Assembly: GCA_964036665.1 (NCBI GenBank) | Contig: OZ038529.1 | Coordinates: forward strand, 21,090,060 to 21,154,059 | DNA from: Gordius sp. MW1 | Taxonomy: Eukaryota; Nematomorpha; Gordioida; Gordea; Gordiidae | Length of the DNA: 64,000 bases | Reading direction: 5' to 3' | Shown here: positions 13,401-28,400 of the stretch, in pieces | How the letters are laid out: each line of letters opens with the position of its first letter | How positions within the stretch are numbered: the stretch's first letter is position 1 | Translations under genes and position numbers: made by a program | Notes under the pieces: model-generated | Seen by the model: only the letters and a program-made list of their open reading frames with translations | Databases searched by the model: none | Told to the model about the DNA's origin: nothing

Positions 13401-16400
13401 AAAAAATATAGATACTGTGATACATGATGTAAAAGCAATTTAGTGCCAACTACATTTTATTATATAATCATTTATTAACATTCTTTTTTATTTATTAACT
13501 AATGGAAAGGGAAATTCACTTTGTATGTTTTAACAATGAAGTACACTGCAGAAAGAGAGGGGAGATAGTTAAATTCGAATTGGTGGATTCAATGCAATGG
13601 TAATTTTACCATATAACATGAGCAGTCTATGTAGCTCCTTTAATAACCAAATTTTTCCCCCTCACTCCTAATTCAGTACCCAAGATTATAAAAATTCTTA
13701 CCTGAGGCATATACCTTCCTAATTTTTTTATAACCCTATACAAAATTTTTCCTAGTTTTTACCGCTTATAATTTTAATTTTCAATAACAGTTGTTAAATA
13801 AATATGAGATAAGCAATTTAATAGACAAAATTTTACCTATGGAAGACCACGTAGGTGCTAGCCAGACATCATTGAGTTGCCAATACAGGGCTCCCATATT
13901 AAAGCCTTCCCCCTGGGCATCAATCAGACGATTTCTTCTGTAAAATTCAGTTTGAGTCTTTATTGCTATGGCTTGACTTATCTATTTCATAACAAAAAAA
14001 ACACATGGTATTGATAATCATAAAATTAATGCCTTCAATTTTAATGTCACTCATTCCTAAAAGTGAAAATACACAAAAGTTAGATTGAGCTGGGTTTTAA
14101 TGTTAAAACGCTAATGCTAGATAGTTTTAAAGTATAATTTAACTAATAAATAACAGTATTTATCTTGGAAATATGATAAAATTAAAATAAAATCATCAAT
14201 AAGACTGAGCTGCACAATAATTTGCCAATAATGTTGAGTATTTATATTAGTTTTTGTTAAGTCAAACTAATCTAAAACACCTAAAAACAGACTTTTTAGC
14301 TTTTAAATCAAAAACTTTGTAATCAATCGGGGAACCAATTTTAAAGTTAAGTATTTAATTTAAACCTAATCGATGAACAAAATAAAAGATTTTTTGGAAA
14401 ATTAGTTAACTTTTCCAACACATTACAAAATTTCAAAGAACTTTCAATGAATTTGGGGAAAATGCAATGCAAAACGGTTTGTATTTTTAAATAACTAGTC
14501 CTTTTTTTAAATGAATAACAAAGGTTGCTTGGTGTTTAAAAGAAAAACATACAAATTCAAATTTATATATAAATTTAAATTCTACTAGGGTTAGGAAATA
14601 CATCAAGTAAACTGATATTGAAAAGTTTAAGGTGACATTTACTTGTGACAAGTATGTAAACTTTTGGAAAAAGAGAGTTTTATTCGTATCTGACGGTTTG
14701 GTAAAATGCAATAATATCTGGCTTAATATTTCAAAATTTCCCAACAGATGGTGCTGCCTATTACAAATTTCAAATAATTAAAATAAGTAAATTTAAGCTG
14801 TATAAATTTCTAATGTTGTTAGAAGCATAATTTAGCTTTAAGTTGTACCTATATTCTACGTAAGCGCTATTTAATATCTTACGCCCCTTGTATTAACATT
14901 TAGCATTTTTATAGACTTTGTCAAATTGGCTCTAATAAATGCAGCCTTAGATCTGCCTTTGAATTCATCATTTTTTCCGTAATGCATTGAAAAATTCAGA
15001 AAACTAAATACTATAAATGTTCAAACAAGGTAATTTCAAAAATTAATAGTTAGATAAGCTAAAATTATAAATCTTCAAGTTTTTTTCTGCTAATATAGGC
15101 ATTAAATAACCTGTGATTGGTGAAATTGCTACCGAATACGAGATCTTTCTCCTTATCGCCCACTACGGTAAGTAAAGACCTAAAAGAGGGCCAGGCTTGA
15201 TAGCCATATTCCGATACGAATCTCGCTCTTGGATATATGCTCCAATCCCATAAATCCGAAAAGTAATCGTAAAAATGCACTAAATAAGCACACACACAGA
15301 AGTTAAATTAATATAATTATATTTCAACACACACAATTATAGTTTAGTTGTTACCATATTAGAGTAATGGTAACAAAAAGTGTAAAATTTATGATTCGTG
15401 GGTTAATAAAATATTTGCAACGTTTTACAAAAAGGCAACACTAATTTTATAATATACAGGTGTGATTGATCAAAATTCAAATGTACAAATTTATGTAAGA
15501 AAGTATGAGAAAAATAGCTAATGAAAGGATCACAATATTTCCCAAAATATATTCATTCCTAGTTAGTTATAAAAAATACGTCAATCTACTAAAAAATCAA
15601 AAACGTTTGTACCTAAAAGAATATGATTGAAAAGGTTTTCTCAGATAAACAGTTATTTATAATGATATAAAGGACATAATTATATAACATCCAAAAAATT
15701 CATTTTTCTAAATTTTATTAATTAATTAAAACTTGATGTTAGGCTTACCCCTAATAGTATTAGTAAGTAATTAGTATTAGGCCTTAACAAGAGAAAATCT
15801 TAAAATACGGGCCACTACCCAATAAAAAAATATAATATTGCCATTATAACGGAATTAAACATCGTAAGAATTACAGATTAGAGCAACTTTCACCAATTTA
15901 GGCCACAAAATGTTGGGTATTTTCGCAAGGCAACTATATTGAATTGGACATGTTTTTAAATGTATTAATAAAATCGAAATCCTCCCCATATAACAGTATT
16001 TTGTAAAGAAAAATCCGCTAAAAAGGTATCTACCATCTCCGTAAAGTTGATTTTGTGGGTTAGAATCAATAGTTTGATTGTTAGCAATGCCTAGGATCCC
16101 ATTTGAGGGACTTGATAAAAAGATTGGAAATTTGGGTCCTAATATATCGCGAGCCGTTTTGTGGACTGTACTTACGTAGAGCTTATAATAATCTGCTTCG
16201 TATAATTTTTGATCCTGACCACTGTTATACCTAACACATGTATTATATATATGCAATAGATTTAAAACTGCTTTTAAATGTGCATGAAAAACAAATTAAT
16301 TTATGTTAGAAAATATATTAATTGCTATGCGATTTATGTTTTAGCAAGTATTATATACACAGATTATTAATAAAAAAATGTTATAGTTAACACAAAATTC

Positions 16401-19400
16401 CTTAAAGGGTGGCAACATCACTTCGAGAAAAATATTTTTAAAAATCCGGTATGACTTAAAAGGTCCCATTTAAATTGCTCTTAGATGGATTTTACAAAAT
16501 TATCATCCGGTCCTAATTTTTAAACACTAATTTTAAAATTAATTTGTTGCCAAATAAATACTGATCAATCACAATATTACCAACAGTTAGAATCGCATCG
16601 CGCAAAAATGATAAATTAAGCAACATATTGTCAAAATATACCATCCTTGGCTAAGGGCTAATTCATTCTCGTTATTCGCACTCCAAAGTACGACTGAAGG
16701 GTGGTGTTGTAACCTTTTAACCTATTGAAATAATTGCAAAAATTAAAATCAAATATTATTTATTTTTTAATCCGCGAGAGTATATGTGGGGTATTTCAGA
16801 CCCCACGTTAATTATAAACTTAAATATTAAATGCAATTTTACACTAATACTGGCTTTTTTAGTAGTCTAATATTTTATCGAAAACACGGTTTGATGAAAA
16901 TATTATAGATTTTGGTCTATGTTTTTTAAATTACAGAAATTTTTACAATTTCTACTGCCTACAAATGGTAAAAAGTCATAATGACCAAATCTGTGTTAAA
17001 CTATAAAAGTTGTTTAATCTTTGAAACTCCAAAATTTTCCTAAAATTTAATAGTTCGTGAAATTGTTTTAAAAATGGATTTAAAAAAACCAATTGGATTG
17101 AGATTTGTCGATTCTAAAACTATCCTCAGATTTATTGTGCGACGCCTCATGAAAAAATATTTAGCAGACATTTTAAAATGCGAGCCAAACAAGTTACTTT
17201 CGTCTATTTACTTCGAAAAATTTTAATCGACCCTACAATTCCTTAAATTTATGACATTAACCCGAGGAATTTACCAATAAATTAATGATTGTAAAATGAG
17301 ACGATATAATATAAACATCAAAAATTAAAGCTCACAGAAGCTGCTAATAAGATATACGAGTCAACACATCTTCAATGATAAAACAAAATTTAATATAACT
17401 ACGACAATTTAAACCGAAATTAGACCATAATTTTTTTTTAAATTCCTTCAAAAACTTATATAAAACAAACTTGATGCTCAATTTCTTCTCGGACCGACTC
17501 TATAAATGTTTGGTCGGAGGGATACAGGGCACAAGCGAACATGGCATCTTGCCATATCATAATTCCCAATCGATCGGCTACCGAATAAAAATGATCCGAT
17601 TCGTATACACCTAAATTAATAATCGCAAATCGATAAATTTCATAAAAAATTTCTTTATATAAAATTAAAATCACTAAAAAATAACGAAATTAGTATAGCG
17701 ATTTAGAATCCTTTTTGCCTATGTATGTATACGCCCCAAATTCTCAAACTTATTTTTTGCACACTAAGAAGTAAGATAGAATTAGGTAGTGATAGGGAAA
17801 ACATAAGTTTCTATTATATTAAATGCGGTATGCGTCCTTAGGGGCCTGCATGGGCGGCCCAAATTAAGAAATTTCACATGTTTTAGGTCGGGTTCCAAAA
17901 ATTTAAAAACGCTTAGGTCGGGTAGAAAAAAGTGACTTGAAGGCCTCTATGCGGGATCGAAGTTTTAACTTCGACAATGGTAAAAAATTGAAAAGGAGCT
18001 TATCAAATTTTGACATGATTTATAAAGACTAGAGAAGATTAAGCGTTTTTTGTGACTCAACTTCATCCATAATCAACTTCGGGAGAGCATTTAATTTTGG
18101 CATCAGTAAATTATCTCTAAAGGCTTTCTATTTATATTTATTAAAAAAGTTAAAATGCTAAATTTATATCATCACCCGCTATTAATTGCTATGCAATTTA
18201 TGGGCTCGTTTTTGATCGTCCGTCCTGTCCAACTTGTAATTCTTTTTTAAGATGCTTTATTAAAGAAGAGTTTTAAATATTCAATGGAATTTATAAAAAG
18301 ATACAAGAACAAAAATATTTATAAAAATTCCTGTGGAAACTTCCACGGGGTTTTAATGGCTGTGGACTTATGCTTCTGTAAAAGAAATTTATTTGCTTTC
18401 ACGAATAGACTAGCTAATGACCACTGGCTGGCTTTAATTTTTTCGACCTCGCCCGAGCCCTAATTTCATTATCGTTGCCCGAATGATTTTATATATATCC
18501 ACGTACAGTCCTCGGAGCATATTAAACCTTATCTAGTGCTCTTCAAAAAAATAATAATACATTTGTTCGAATAATATGCTATACCTATTTTAAGACCGCT
18601 GAAAAGTGGAGTTTAATAATTAAACTAATGTGCGATTCTTAATTGATAAGCCATGGCTAATTATATTTTAGTGAATGTACCCCCGCCCCAAACCCTGAGC
18701 ATATTCATGTTGGCTTCTTTAGCCGAAAGCAACAATCTTTCAATGTAAGTTTCCGTTATAGATGGCTTGATAAGATCGGCTGGTATCCAATTTGATCCTT
18801 TAGCGTATATCGGCCTCCCATTGATAAAGAAGTAAAACGACTTCCCTGTAACAACATTGATTAAAATATTAATATCAGGTTCTACAAATATATATTTAAA
18901 ATTAATTAATAAAAATACAATTTGGTGAGTATTTTTATTATAAATTGAATTATAGGATATTTTATTTAGAGAATGGTCAGTTTAAAATTGATCATCTCTA
19001 TGCCAAGTCATAAAGTAGTCTTAAGTGCTTTTTTTGAATATAATTAATAATGATGATCCAAATTTTAAAATCATTTATTCAACAAATATATTACCTTACA
19101 TACTAATTATTCTTCTAGTTCCAGCGTTTACATGCTTGTAAAATGAAAATTATCTACTTTTATAAGGGCCCAATATTTAGTAAAGTCAAATTAATCTTTA
19201 TTACCGTAATACTAGTTTACCAAATTTTAACATAAGATATCAACTACATTTTAAGGATTCGAAAATCTTATCCTATTTTTATTTTAGGCTATTTAGGATT
19301 TACACATTATAATATAAACAAAATTTTCGAAATTTAACCTCAGTAAATTTTATAACTGTTATTTAAAGAAAACTCTTAATCAATTATTATAACAGAACGG

Positions 19401-22400
19401 ATCTCTAAAATTTAAACATAACTTTAATTTGCAAGATACATGTTTAATCATACCAAAACGTTCTTCCTTTTGACCAGGGCAGTTTTCCTCAACTACTGTC
19501 ACGCTACGAAATCCTATGTGTAAACTTCTTTCCTGTATATCTTCAAGTTCATCCATTAAAGGCGTTTTAGCAGTGGTGAATTTAAGTTGCAGCAAGTAAA
19601 GGGTTTGATTGCCATGTCCAGAAGGCCACCACAAATCAACTTTATTCTAAGTATTTTTTAAATATATAACGGAGAAAAAAATAACGGCCCCTTATAATTG
19701 GATAATTAAAATTATTTATTGATCAGAAATTGCTATTTTAGAGATAACGATATCGTTTCATTTCTTTTAATAGAATACGATTTTTAAGGTCGGATCCAAT
19801 TCTGATTTATAAAATTATTAAAAAAACTCATACCCTTTCGAAACCTTATTTTTTTGCTTAAGGCTAGATAAAACTATAATTGTAATTTCATATTCGCCCC
19901 TCTGCAAGAGATTCGGGAGAATAAACACATTAAAAAGCATAAAGTACTAACATGCTTGCTAGCAGTTGACGAGAGATTAGAAGAATACTATGAAAGAACG
20001 GGCATTAAATTTAATATCAACATACAATATTTTGCTTTAACACGTAACAGGTGTATTACAAAAAGAGCCGGGGAGTGGAACATAAATATATATGATATGA
20101 GGAAAATAGACAGAAATTATAAATATTAAAAATTATATTTATACTAGCTGACCCGGCAAACGTTGTTTTGCCATATACATTATTTCGAGAAAATACTATA
20201 AGTGGTGTGCGCTCATCGTTATGCCTCGATCATATAATGAGCGATTAAAATATAATTGTCCTATGAGAAATAATTCACGAACTTAATGTAGGAAGAATTA
20301 ACACGATAAATACAAAATATAAACATATAAAGCAAAGTACTTAACATTGTTGTGTTTAGTCAACGACACGTATCGACACAAAGGCGGGTGTGGAGAATAA
20401 AGAAATAACAAATAATATGACCGAAGGATATAGACATATGAAGTGATAAAAATAAAGGAAAAGACGAGGGAAGACAACAGACACACACATTTTGTAATAT
20501 TGATGGATTCGATTATATTTTTGATTGTCTTTGTCTCGTGAATACTGGAATACAGTAATTTTTATGATCATTCGATAATAGTGATCTTGGTCTTGGGATA
20601 TAATAAATATGGATTGCGTATTGTATATTCCCTGACGTGAACAGTGGCGCCCAACGAAAAAAAAACCAAACATTTTGCTAAAAATCCTAGAAGAATAAAA
20701 TCATATTGGTGATTGTCTATATTCTGGTCTTAATTCTGAGATAAGAATTCTATAGTCCTGTACCGATTAAATTCAAGCCTAGTGAAGATTAATCTAGGAA
20801 AACCTAGAAGATCGTAAAAAAAGTCGGGAATTCAAAAGCTTAGTAACATCTGCCAAGACGCACAGCGGCAATCTGACTTCAAGTTTACCGCCAGAGTCAG
20901 TCTAAATTCATGTTTACCACCAACAATAAAAACGCGCAGCTAAAACGAGTTATTGCACGGTGGGAGCGTTCTAATTAACAATTATATACGGGGCACTTTC
21001 GAGACAAACAAAAATTTGGGATCACGTAGGTATATGTTTAGATTGGTGATTTTAGTGATTGCTTGCATTATTATGGCTAATTTTTTTGAAATTAAAAAAT
21101 TATTATTTAAATTTATTTTAAGAATCATAGTGAATTATCTAATCAATCATGTATATTAAAATGGAAATGATACCAGAATACTACGTTTATACTATTTATT
21201 TTTTGTTGGGGTTCACGTGCAGTGTAATTGTATCGCATATCCGCTACATGCTGTAAAAAGTGTACAGAATGCGGAGGGCAACGTAAAAATAGTAGAGAGA
21301 ATAAAAAATGTTATAAGTGCGGCGAGTTCGGGCATGGAATGAGATCATGTCCCAAAATTAGTTCTCAGCTGATATGTTTTATATGTCGGGGAGAGGGGCA
21401 TATATCAAGAGATTGTCCCAGGCGGGGAGGCACATGACTAGGGTATGGGAAGAAAATAGTTTGTGTCCTTAGTAACTTTCCTTTTATTTTTATCTTTAAT
21501 TAATTTTGCTGCTTTAGCAGAACTATAAAAACTATATATTGCTATATACATTTATTTAATTTAATATTTGTATTTAATTGTAGTAGAACGTGAATTATAT
21601 GCATATGTAATTAGATCTGGCGTGAATGGTGTTATAAATATAGGTATTGGCTACAGGAAAGCAATAAGAGTAATGGGAGGGGGTAGTGTAAAACAAGGGG
21701 TATCTTAAATGCAATAATAGCATGTGCGCACAGTACCCTGTACAAAGGAAATATGTGCGGCTTGATAAGGAGAGTATGGGATAATAGCATAAAGCGACGT
21801 GAAATTGGGGTGGGGGCGTTAGCAAGCGAACAGCCGTTAGTAATTATTAAATTAAATGGGAAGGAACATCTCATGTTAGTGGATACAGGGTCGGCAATTA
21901 CTATCTTAAACAAAAGGACGTGGGTCGCCGCAGGGAAACCAAAGCTGGATCTGAATGGTAAGGTTAACATATGCTTATTAACGGGAGAGGAGCTAAAGGT
22001 TCTGGGTAGGTGCGTAGTAAAAGTCAGACACAAGGGAGAACTAGTAGAGGCGCAGGTATATATAATGGACTGGGCGGCTAATAATATGTAGGGTGGGACT
22101 GGATTAATAAATGGTCCAAAGAGTTTAATTGGTGGGATTGTGTAAAAAAGGGGGATGTGGCGTTGAAGGTGTCGTTTGAGAGTAAGGAGGGGGAAAGGGA
22201 GGAAGGTAAAGAGTTAATTGCGATGTTAAAAAAAATTGAGAAAGTGTTTGAGGACAGATTAGGCTGTTGTAAAGGGGTGGAGGTAGATATAGAATTAAAA
22301 GAAGGCGCCATTCCCAAGTTTTGTGGAGTGCGGAGAATTCCCTTCGAGTAGAAAAAAGAGATTGAAAGGGAATTAGATAAATGGCTAAAGGAGGGGGTTA

Positions 22401-25400
22401 TAAGGGAAGTGGTCTCAAGTTATGGGGCCACAACGTTAGTTCCGGTGAGGAAAGTGAACGGTAAATTAAGGTTATGCGTAGATTTTCGGGTGACCCTAAA
22501 TCAATGTGTGAGGGATGTAAGTATCCACTACCTCGCTTTGAGGAGATTGTAGCACAGTTAAGTGGCTATCGATGGTATTCGAAGATCGATTTTGCCAGTG
22601 CTTATTTACATCTTCTGGTAAGTGAGAGGACTAGCGGGTATTTAACGATAAACACGCACAAGGGTTTATTTGCTTTTCGCCGGTTACCATTCGGGCTGAG
22701 TGTGTCAGCTCCGATTTTTCAAAAGACGATGGCCGCATTGTTTAAGGATAGAAACGGCATATTTTATTAAATGGATGATATTTTGGTGAGTGGTAAATCG
22801 CGGGAAGAGCATGATATTCGGTTATACGAGGTATTAAGGCGTATTAAAGAAAGCTGTATGGTAGTAAGTGGGAGAAGAGTAAGTTTGCTACGGGGGAAGT
22901 CCTTTATTTAGGCCATGTATTGAAGGGTGATACTATAACCCCGGTGAGGGACAAGGTTGAAGTGATTCAAAAATTGAGGGAACCTGGTACAAAAAAAGAG
23001 CTGCATAGTTTTTTGGGAGTATTTAATTACTAGTTAGTTTATTAAAAATTTTGCCCAATTCTCGGCACCTTTATACCGTTTAATACGAAAAAGTGCAGCG
23101 TTTGTTTGGGATGAGAGGTGTCAAAGTAGTTTGAGCCACTGAAACAATGTCTCGTAGCTTTGCCCGTCCTGATTTGTTTTTATAATGAAAGGGAGACAAG
23201 GTTAGCGGTTAATGCCTCAATGTTGGGAGTGGGCGGGGTACTGTTGCAGGTGGATGAAGAGATGGCCTAAATAAACGACTTCCTCCGTAGCAAACTTACT
23301 CTTCTCCCACTTACTACCATACCGCTTTCTTTAATACGCCTTAATACCTCGTATAACCGAATATCATGCTCTTCCCGCGATTTACCACTCACCAAAATAT
23401 CATCCATATAATAAAATATGCCGTCTCTATCACTAAACATTGCGGCCATCGTCTTTTGAAAAATCGGAGCTGACACACTCAGCCCGAATGGTAACCGGCG
23501 AAAAGCAAATAAACCCTTGTGCGTGTTTATCGTTAAATACCCGCTAGTCCTCTCACTTACCAGAAGATGTAAATAAGCACTGGCAAAGTCGATCTTCGAA
23601 TACCATCGATAGCCACTTAACTGTGCTACAATCTCCTCAAAGCGAGGTAGTGGATACTTACATCCCTCACACATTGATTTAGGGTCACCCGAAAATCTAC
23701 GCATAACCTTAATTTACCGTTCACTTTCCTCACCGGAACTAACGTTGTGGCCCCATAACTTGAGACCACTTCCCTTATAACCCCCTCCTTTAGCCATTTA
23801 TCTAATTCCCTTTCAATCTCTTTTTTCTACTCGAAGGGAATTCTCCGCACTCCACAAAACTTGGGAATGGCGCCTTCTTTTAATTCTATATCTACCTCCA
23901 CCCCTTTACAACAGCCTAATCTGTCCTCAAACACTTTCTCAATTTTTTTTAACATCGCAATTAACTCTTTACCTTCCTCCCTTTCCCCCTCCTTACTCTC
24001 AAACGACACCTTCAACGCCACATCCCCCTTTTTTACACAATCCCACCAATTAAACTCTTTGGACCATTTATTAATCCAGTCCCACCCTACATATTATTAG
24101 CCGCCCAGTCCATTATATATACCTGCGCCTCTACTAGTTCTCCCTTGTGTCTGACTTTTACTACGCACCTACCCAGAACCTTTAGCTCCTCTCCCGTTAA
24201 TAAGCATATGTTAACCTTACCATTCAGATCCAGCTTTGGTTTCCCTGCGGCGACCCACGTCCTTTTGTTTAAGATAGTAATCGCCGACCCTGTATCCACT
24301 AACATGAGACGTTCCTTCCCATTTAATTTAATAATTACTAACGGCTGTTCGCTTGCTAACGTCCCCACCCCAATTTCACGTCGCTTTATGCTATTATCCC
24401 ATACCCTCCTTATCAAGCCGCACATATTTCCTTTGTACAGGGTACTGTGCGCACATGCTATTATTGCATTTAAGATACCCCTTGTTTTACACTACCCCCT
24501 CCCATTATTCTTATTGCTTTCCTGTAGCCAATACCTATATTTATAACACCATTCACGCCAGATCTAATTACATATGCATATAATTCAAGTTCTACTACAA
24601 TTAAATACAAATATTTAATTAAATTAAATAAATAACGTATATAGCAATATATAGTTTTTATAGTTCTACTAAAGCAGCAAAATAAATTAAAGAGAAAAAT
24701 AAAAGGAAAGTTACTAAGGACACATACTATTTTCTTCCCATACCCTAGTCATGTGCCTCCCCGCCTGGGACAATCCCTTGATAAATGCCCCTCTCCCCGA
24801 CATAAAAAACAAATCAGCTGAGAACTAATTTTGGGACATGATCTCATTCCATGCCCAAACTCGCCGCACTTATAGCATTTTATATTCTCTACTATTTTTA
24901 CGTTGCCCTCCGCATGCTTTACACTTTTTACAGCATGTAGCGATATGCGTTACAATTACACTGCACGTGAACCCCAACAAAAAATAAATAATACAAACGT
25001 AGTATTCTAATATCATTTCCATTTTAATATCCATAATTGATTAGATAATTTACTATGATTCTTAAAATAAATTTAAATAATAATTTTTTAATTTAAAAAA
25101 AATTAGCCAAAATAATGCAAGCAATCACTAAAATCACCAATCTAAACATAAACTTACGTGATCCCAAATTTTTGTTTGTCTCGCAACTGCCCCGTATATA
25201 ATTGTTAATCAGAACGCTCTCACCGTGCAATAGCTCGTTTTAGCTGCGCGTTTTTATTGTTGGCGGTAAACTTGTATTCAGACTAACGCTAGCGGAGGGC
25301 TTGAAGTCAGGTTGCCGCTGTGCGTCTTGGCAGATGTTAGTATGCTTTTGAATTCACCACTTTTCTTACGATCTCCTAGGTTTTCCTAGATTAATCTTCA

Positions 25401-28400
25401 CTAGGCTTGAATTTAATCGGTACAGGACTATACAATTCTTCTTTCATAATTAGGACCAGAATATAGACAATCACGAATATGATTTTATTCTTTTAGGATT
25501 TTTAGCAAAATGTTTGGTCTTTTTTTCGTTGGGCGCCACTGTTCACTTCAGGGAATATACAATAAGCAATCCAAATTTATTATACCAAGACCAAGATCAC
25601 AATATGATCATAAAAATTAGTGTATTCCAGTATTCACGAGACAAAGACAATCAAAAATATAATCGAATCCATCAATAATAAAAAATGTGTGTGTTTGTTG
25701 TTTTCCCTCGTCTTTTCCTTTACTTTTAATCACTTCACATGTCTATATCCTTCGGTCATATGATTTGTTTTTACTTTATTCTCCACGCCCGCCTTTGTGT
25801 CGATACGTGTCGTTGACTAAACACAACAAACATCAAATTTTTTATTGCTTTGCTTTACACATTTTGCTTATATAAATACTGTCAAATAAATTATAACATT
25901 ACCCAAAAAATTATTTTATTTGTAAATTGCCACAGGTTTGTTTTTTTATTAAAGGTGGTAAAAACTTTTCTTGGTTCTACCGCAAAAGCACGTTCTGGCA
26001 AATGGCCGTTTTCGGACTTCAATCAAAACCCCAAACCGCTGTGAAAATCTGTTTTATTTTTGCGCCTGAACATATTTTAGCGCGTCCAGCTTTTCATTTA
26101 TTTGGACAAACTACAATTCTGCTTACATCAGCTTAGAAACTTTAATTGGCCGCCAACCGAGCTTTATTGCAATAGGGTTTCATTGTTATCACGTTTTGCT
26201 GATATTGTGTAGTTTAAGCCAACAGGTACAATTATAGACGTAGCCAGACCCTCTACCCTCAATTTGCCCTCCGTTAATTTTTACTATTGTTTAAATTGCA
26301 TAGCAAATGAATGCTCCCATACGAATTTAAAAGAGCCTAATAAGGCCACACAAAGACAGCAAGTAGACAGGGGTTAATGGGGCGGAGCCCCTTGAGTAAG
26401 GTTTAGAGGGGCAGCCCCAGCCGGGGTACAGGGGTAAATCCCTTTATATGAATCTTCTTCTTCTTTATCATCATTTCCCACGGTCGTGGGGTTTGTTTTG
26501 ATAAGTTTCTTGCATCTTGACCGGGTGAGTGCCATGTCTTAACTACTCTTTAGTTTCATAACTTTATCGCCTTGCCCGTTCTATGTGACACGGGTTCGTC
26601 CTCTTCCTCTCTTCTCCTGCACCTCCATGTTCAGTTCTTTTAGATTTATGACATTCGTGTCACCCTTAGTATATCTTCATACCACCTTAACCGATTTTCG
26701 TTAATCATGTCCGCCATAGGTTTATTCATTTTTGTCATGAGAAAGTCATTCGTCATATGGTCGAGCTTAGTTTACGCCAAGCTCCATCGTAGAACTTTCA
26801 TCTCTGTTGCTTTTATAAGCTTTCCTTCCCTGGTGTTTAATGCCGATGCTTATTAATCAATTTTTAATTCCATAATTAATTTATTATCATAATGTCAAGT
26901 TCGACAGTAAATCGTGCAATGGTTCAGGTGGTGTTTCAATCTCCGTTAGTCGAACTTTTCCTGATGCGCAACACATCCCGGCTGACTCATTTTTATATTT
27001 AAGTGCAAGACAATGCGAACATACCTTGTTCATAGTACCAATCACCACTTAAGGGGGCCTAATATTCAACATCAGGCTCATACTGGAATGCTAGTCGAAG
27101 GAATGAAGCCGATTTAAATTCTCAATGTACTTGTTGGCGTTGTTGGTCATTTGCTCTACGTGTGTTGATTACAAAGCGGCGTAGTCCACTTGAGAGAAGG
27201 ATCCTTAGAATTGTAAGGGATTTTATGTGCGATTGGTCTCAGGGGAGGGAGGAGTTGCGGCAATATAAACAAAATACATAAAATATAAAAAACGAAATGA
27301 ACCAAATAAGAAAAATGAGCTATCAACGATGTAAAATATTTTGGCATAATCATACATAATAAAAAGGGTGTGGATGTTCAGAGAGATGGAGAACGTCTTT
27401 CTAACTACTAAAAATAGGTTAAAACCTGTTTACCAAAGGTGCCCAAACACGAAGCGACCAAAGGGATAATTCTACCTTTCTGAGTTCAAAATTGCGCAAT
27501 TCCCAAATTGTATGATATAAATTAATCAAACATTTTGATATTAATTATAAAATATTTTATATAATGACATTAAATTAAAAGATATATCTATTATGCAATA
27601 CAAAATTCATAACCTTGAACTCGACCCAAACCGAGTTTAAAATTTTTCAACCCGAACCCGACCCTAAAGTTTTTTAAAATTTTCAACCCGAACCCGACCC
27701 GACCCGAAGGCATTTTAAAATTTTTAACCTGGGCGGGTTTCGGGTAACCCGTGCAGGGCTCTATTGGCGAGCGCGAAATTCAAGCAAATCAGCGGTCATA
27801 AGCTAGTCAATATGCGAAAGCAAAATAAAAGTCTTTTTCATAAGAATAAGTCCACAGCCATTAAAACCCGTATAAGTTTCCACAGCAATGATTGAAAAAT
27901 TACAAGTTGGACAGGAAAGATAACCAAAAACGAGTCCATAAATAGCATGGCAATCAATAAATTTGATTCTTATTCAAACTAAAAGCTGATCATTTCAAAA
28001 GCCAAGCAAATCTAATTGAGAACCCTAACCCTTGCCCTAACAACCCTGACCCCACAAGACATTAAGCATTTTATATTAGCTTATGAAATGAACAGCTTTT
28101 AGTTTAAACAGAAACGATAAATTTACCTATTATATAATGCGCTGCCTTATGGTAATAAAAATTCGCAGCTAAAAAGTGCGCGACTTCAATTATAACATCG
28201 ATTAACCTAACTAGGGTATGGTATTGATACTAAGCAAACCTAAATTGCCATTTAAAGGTGTATTGCCAATATCAGCTGAACAAACAAAAATATTCATACA
28301 GTTGCAATCTATATATCACATTGCCTCTAAATGTTGCTATTCTCTTAACTTCACAAACATAAAAATTTATTTTTAATTAATAACAGTTTACTAAATAAAA

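Noticed and set aside
15855-16033. C-terminal extension of the 15855-16256 frame past 16034
   Set aside because: The conserved beta-mannosidase match stops at GD followed by a GTAGAT donor and continues in phase at 15279; the extra codons are intron.
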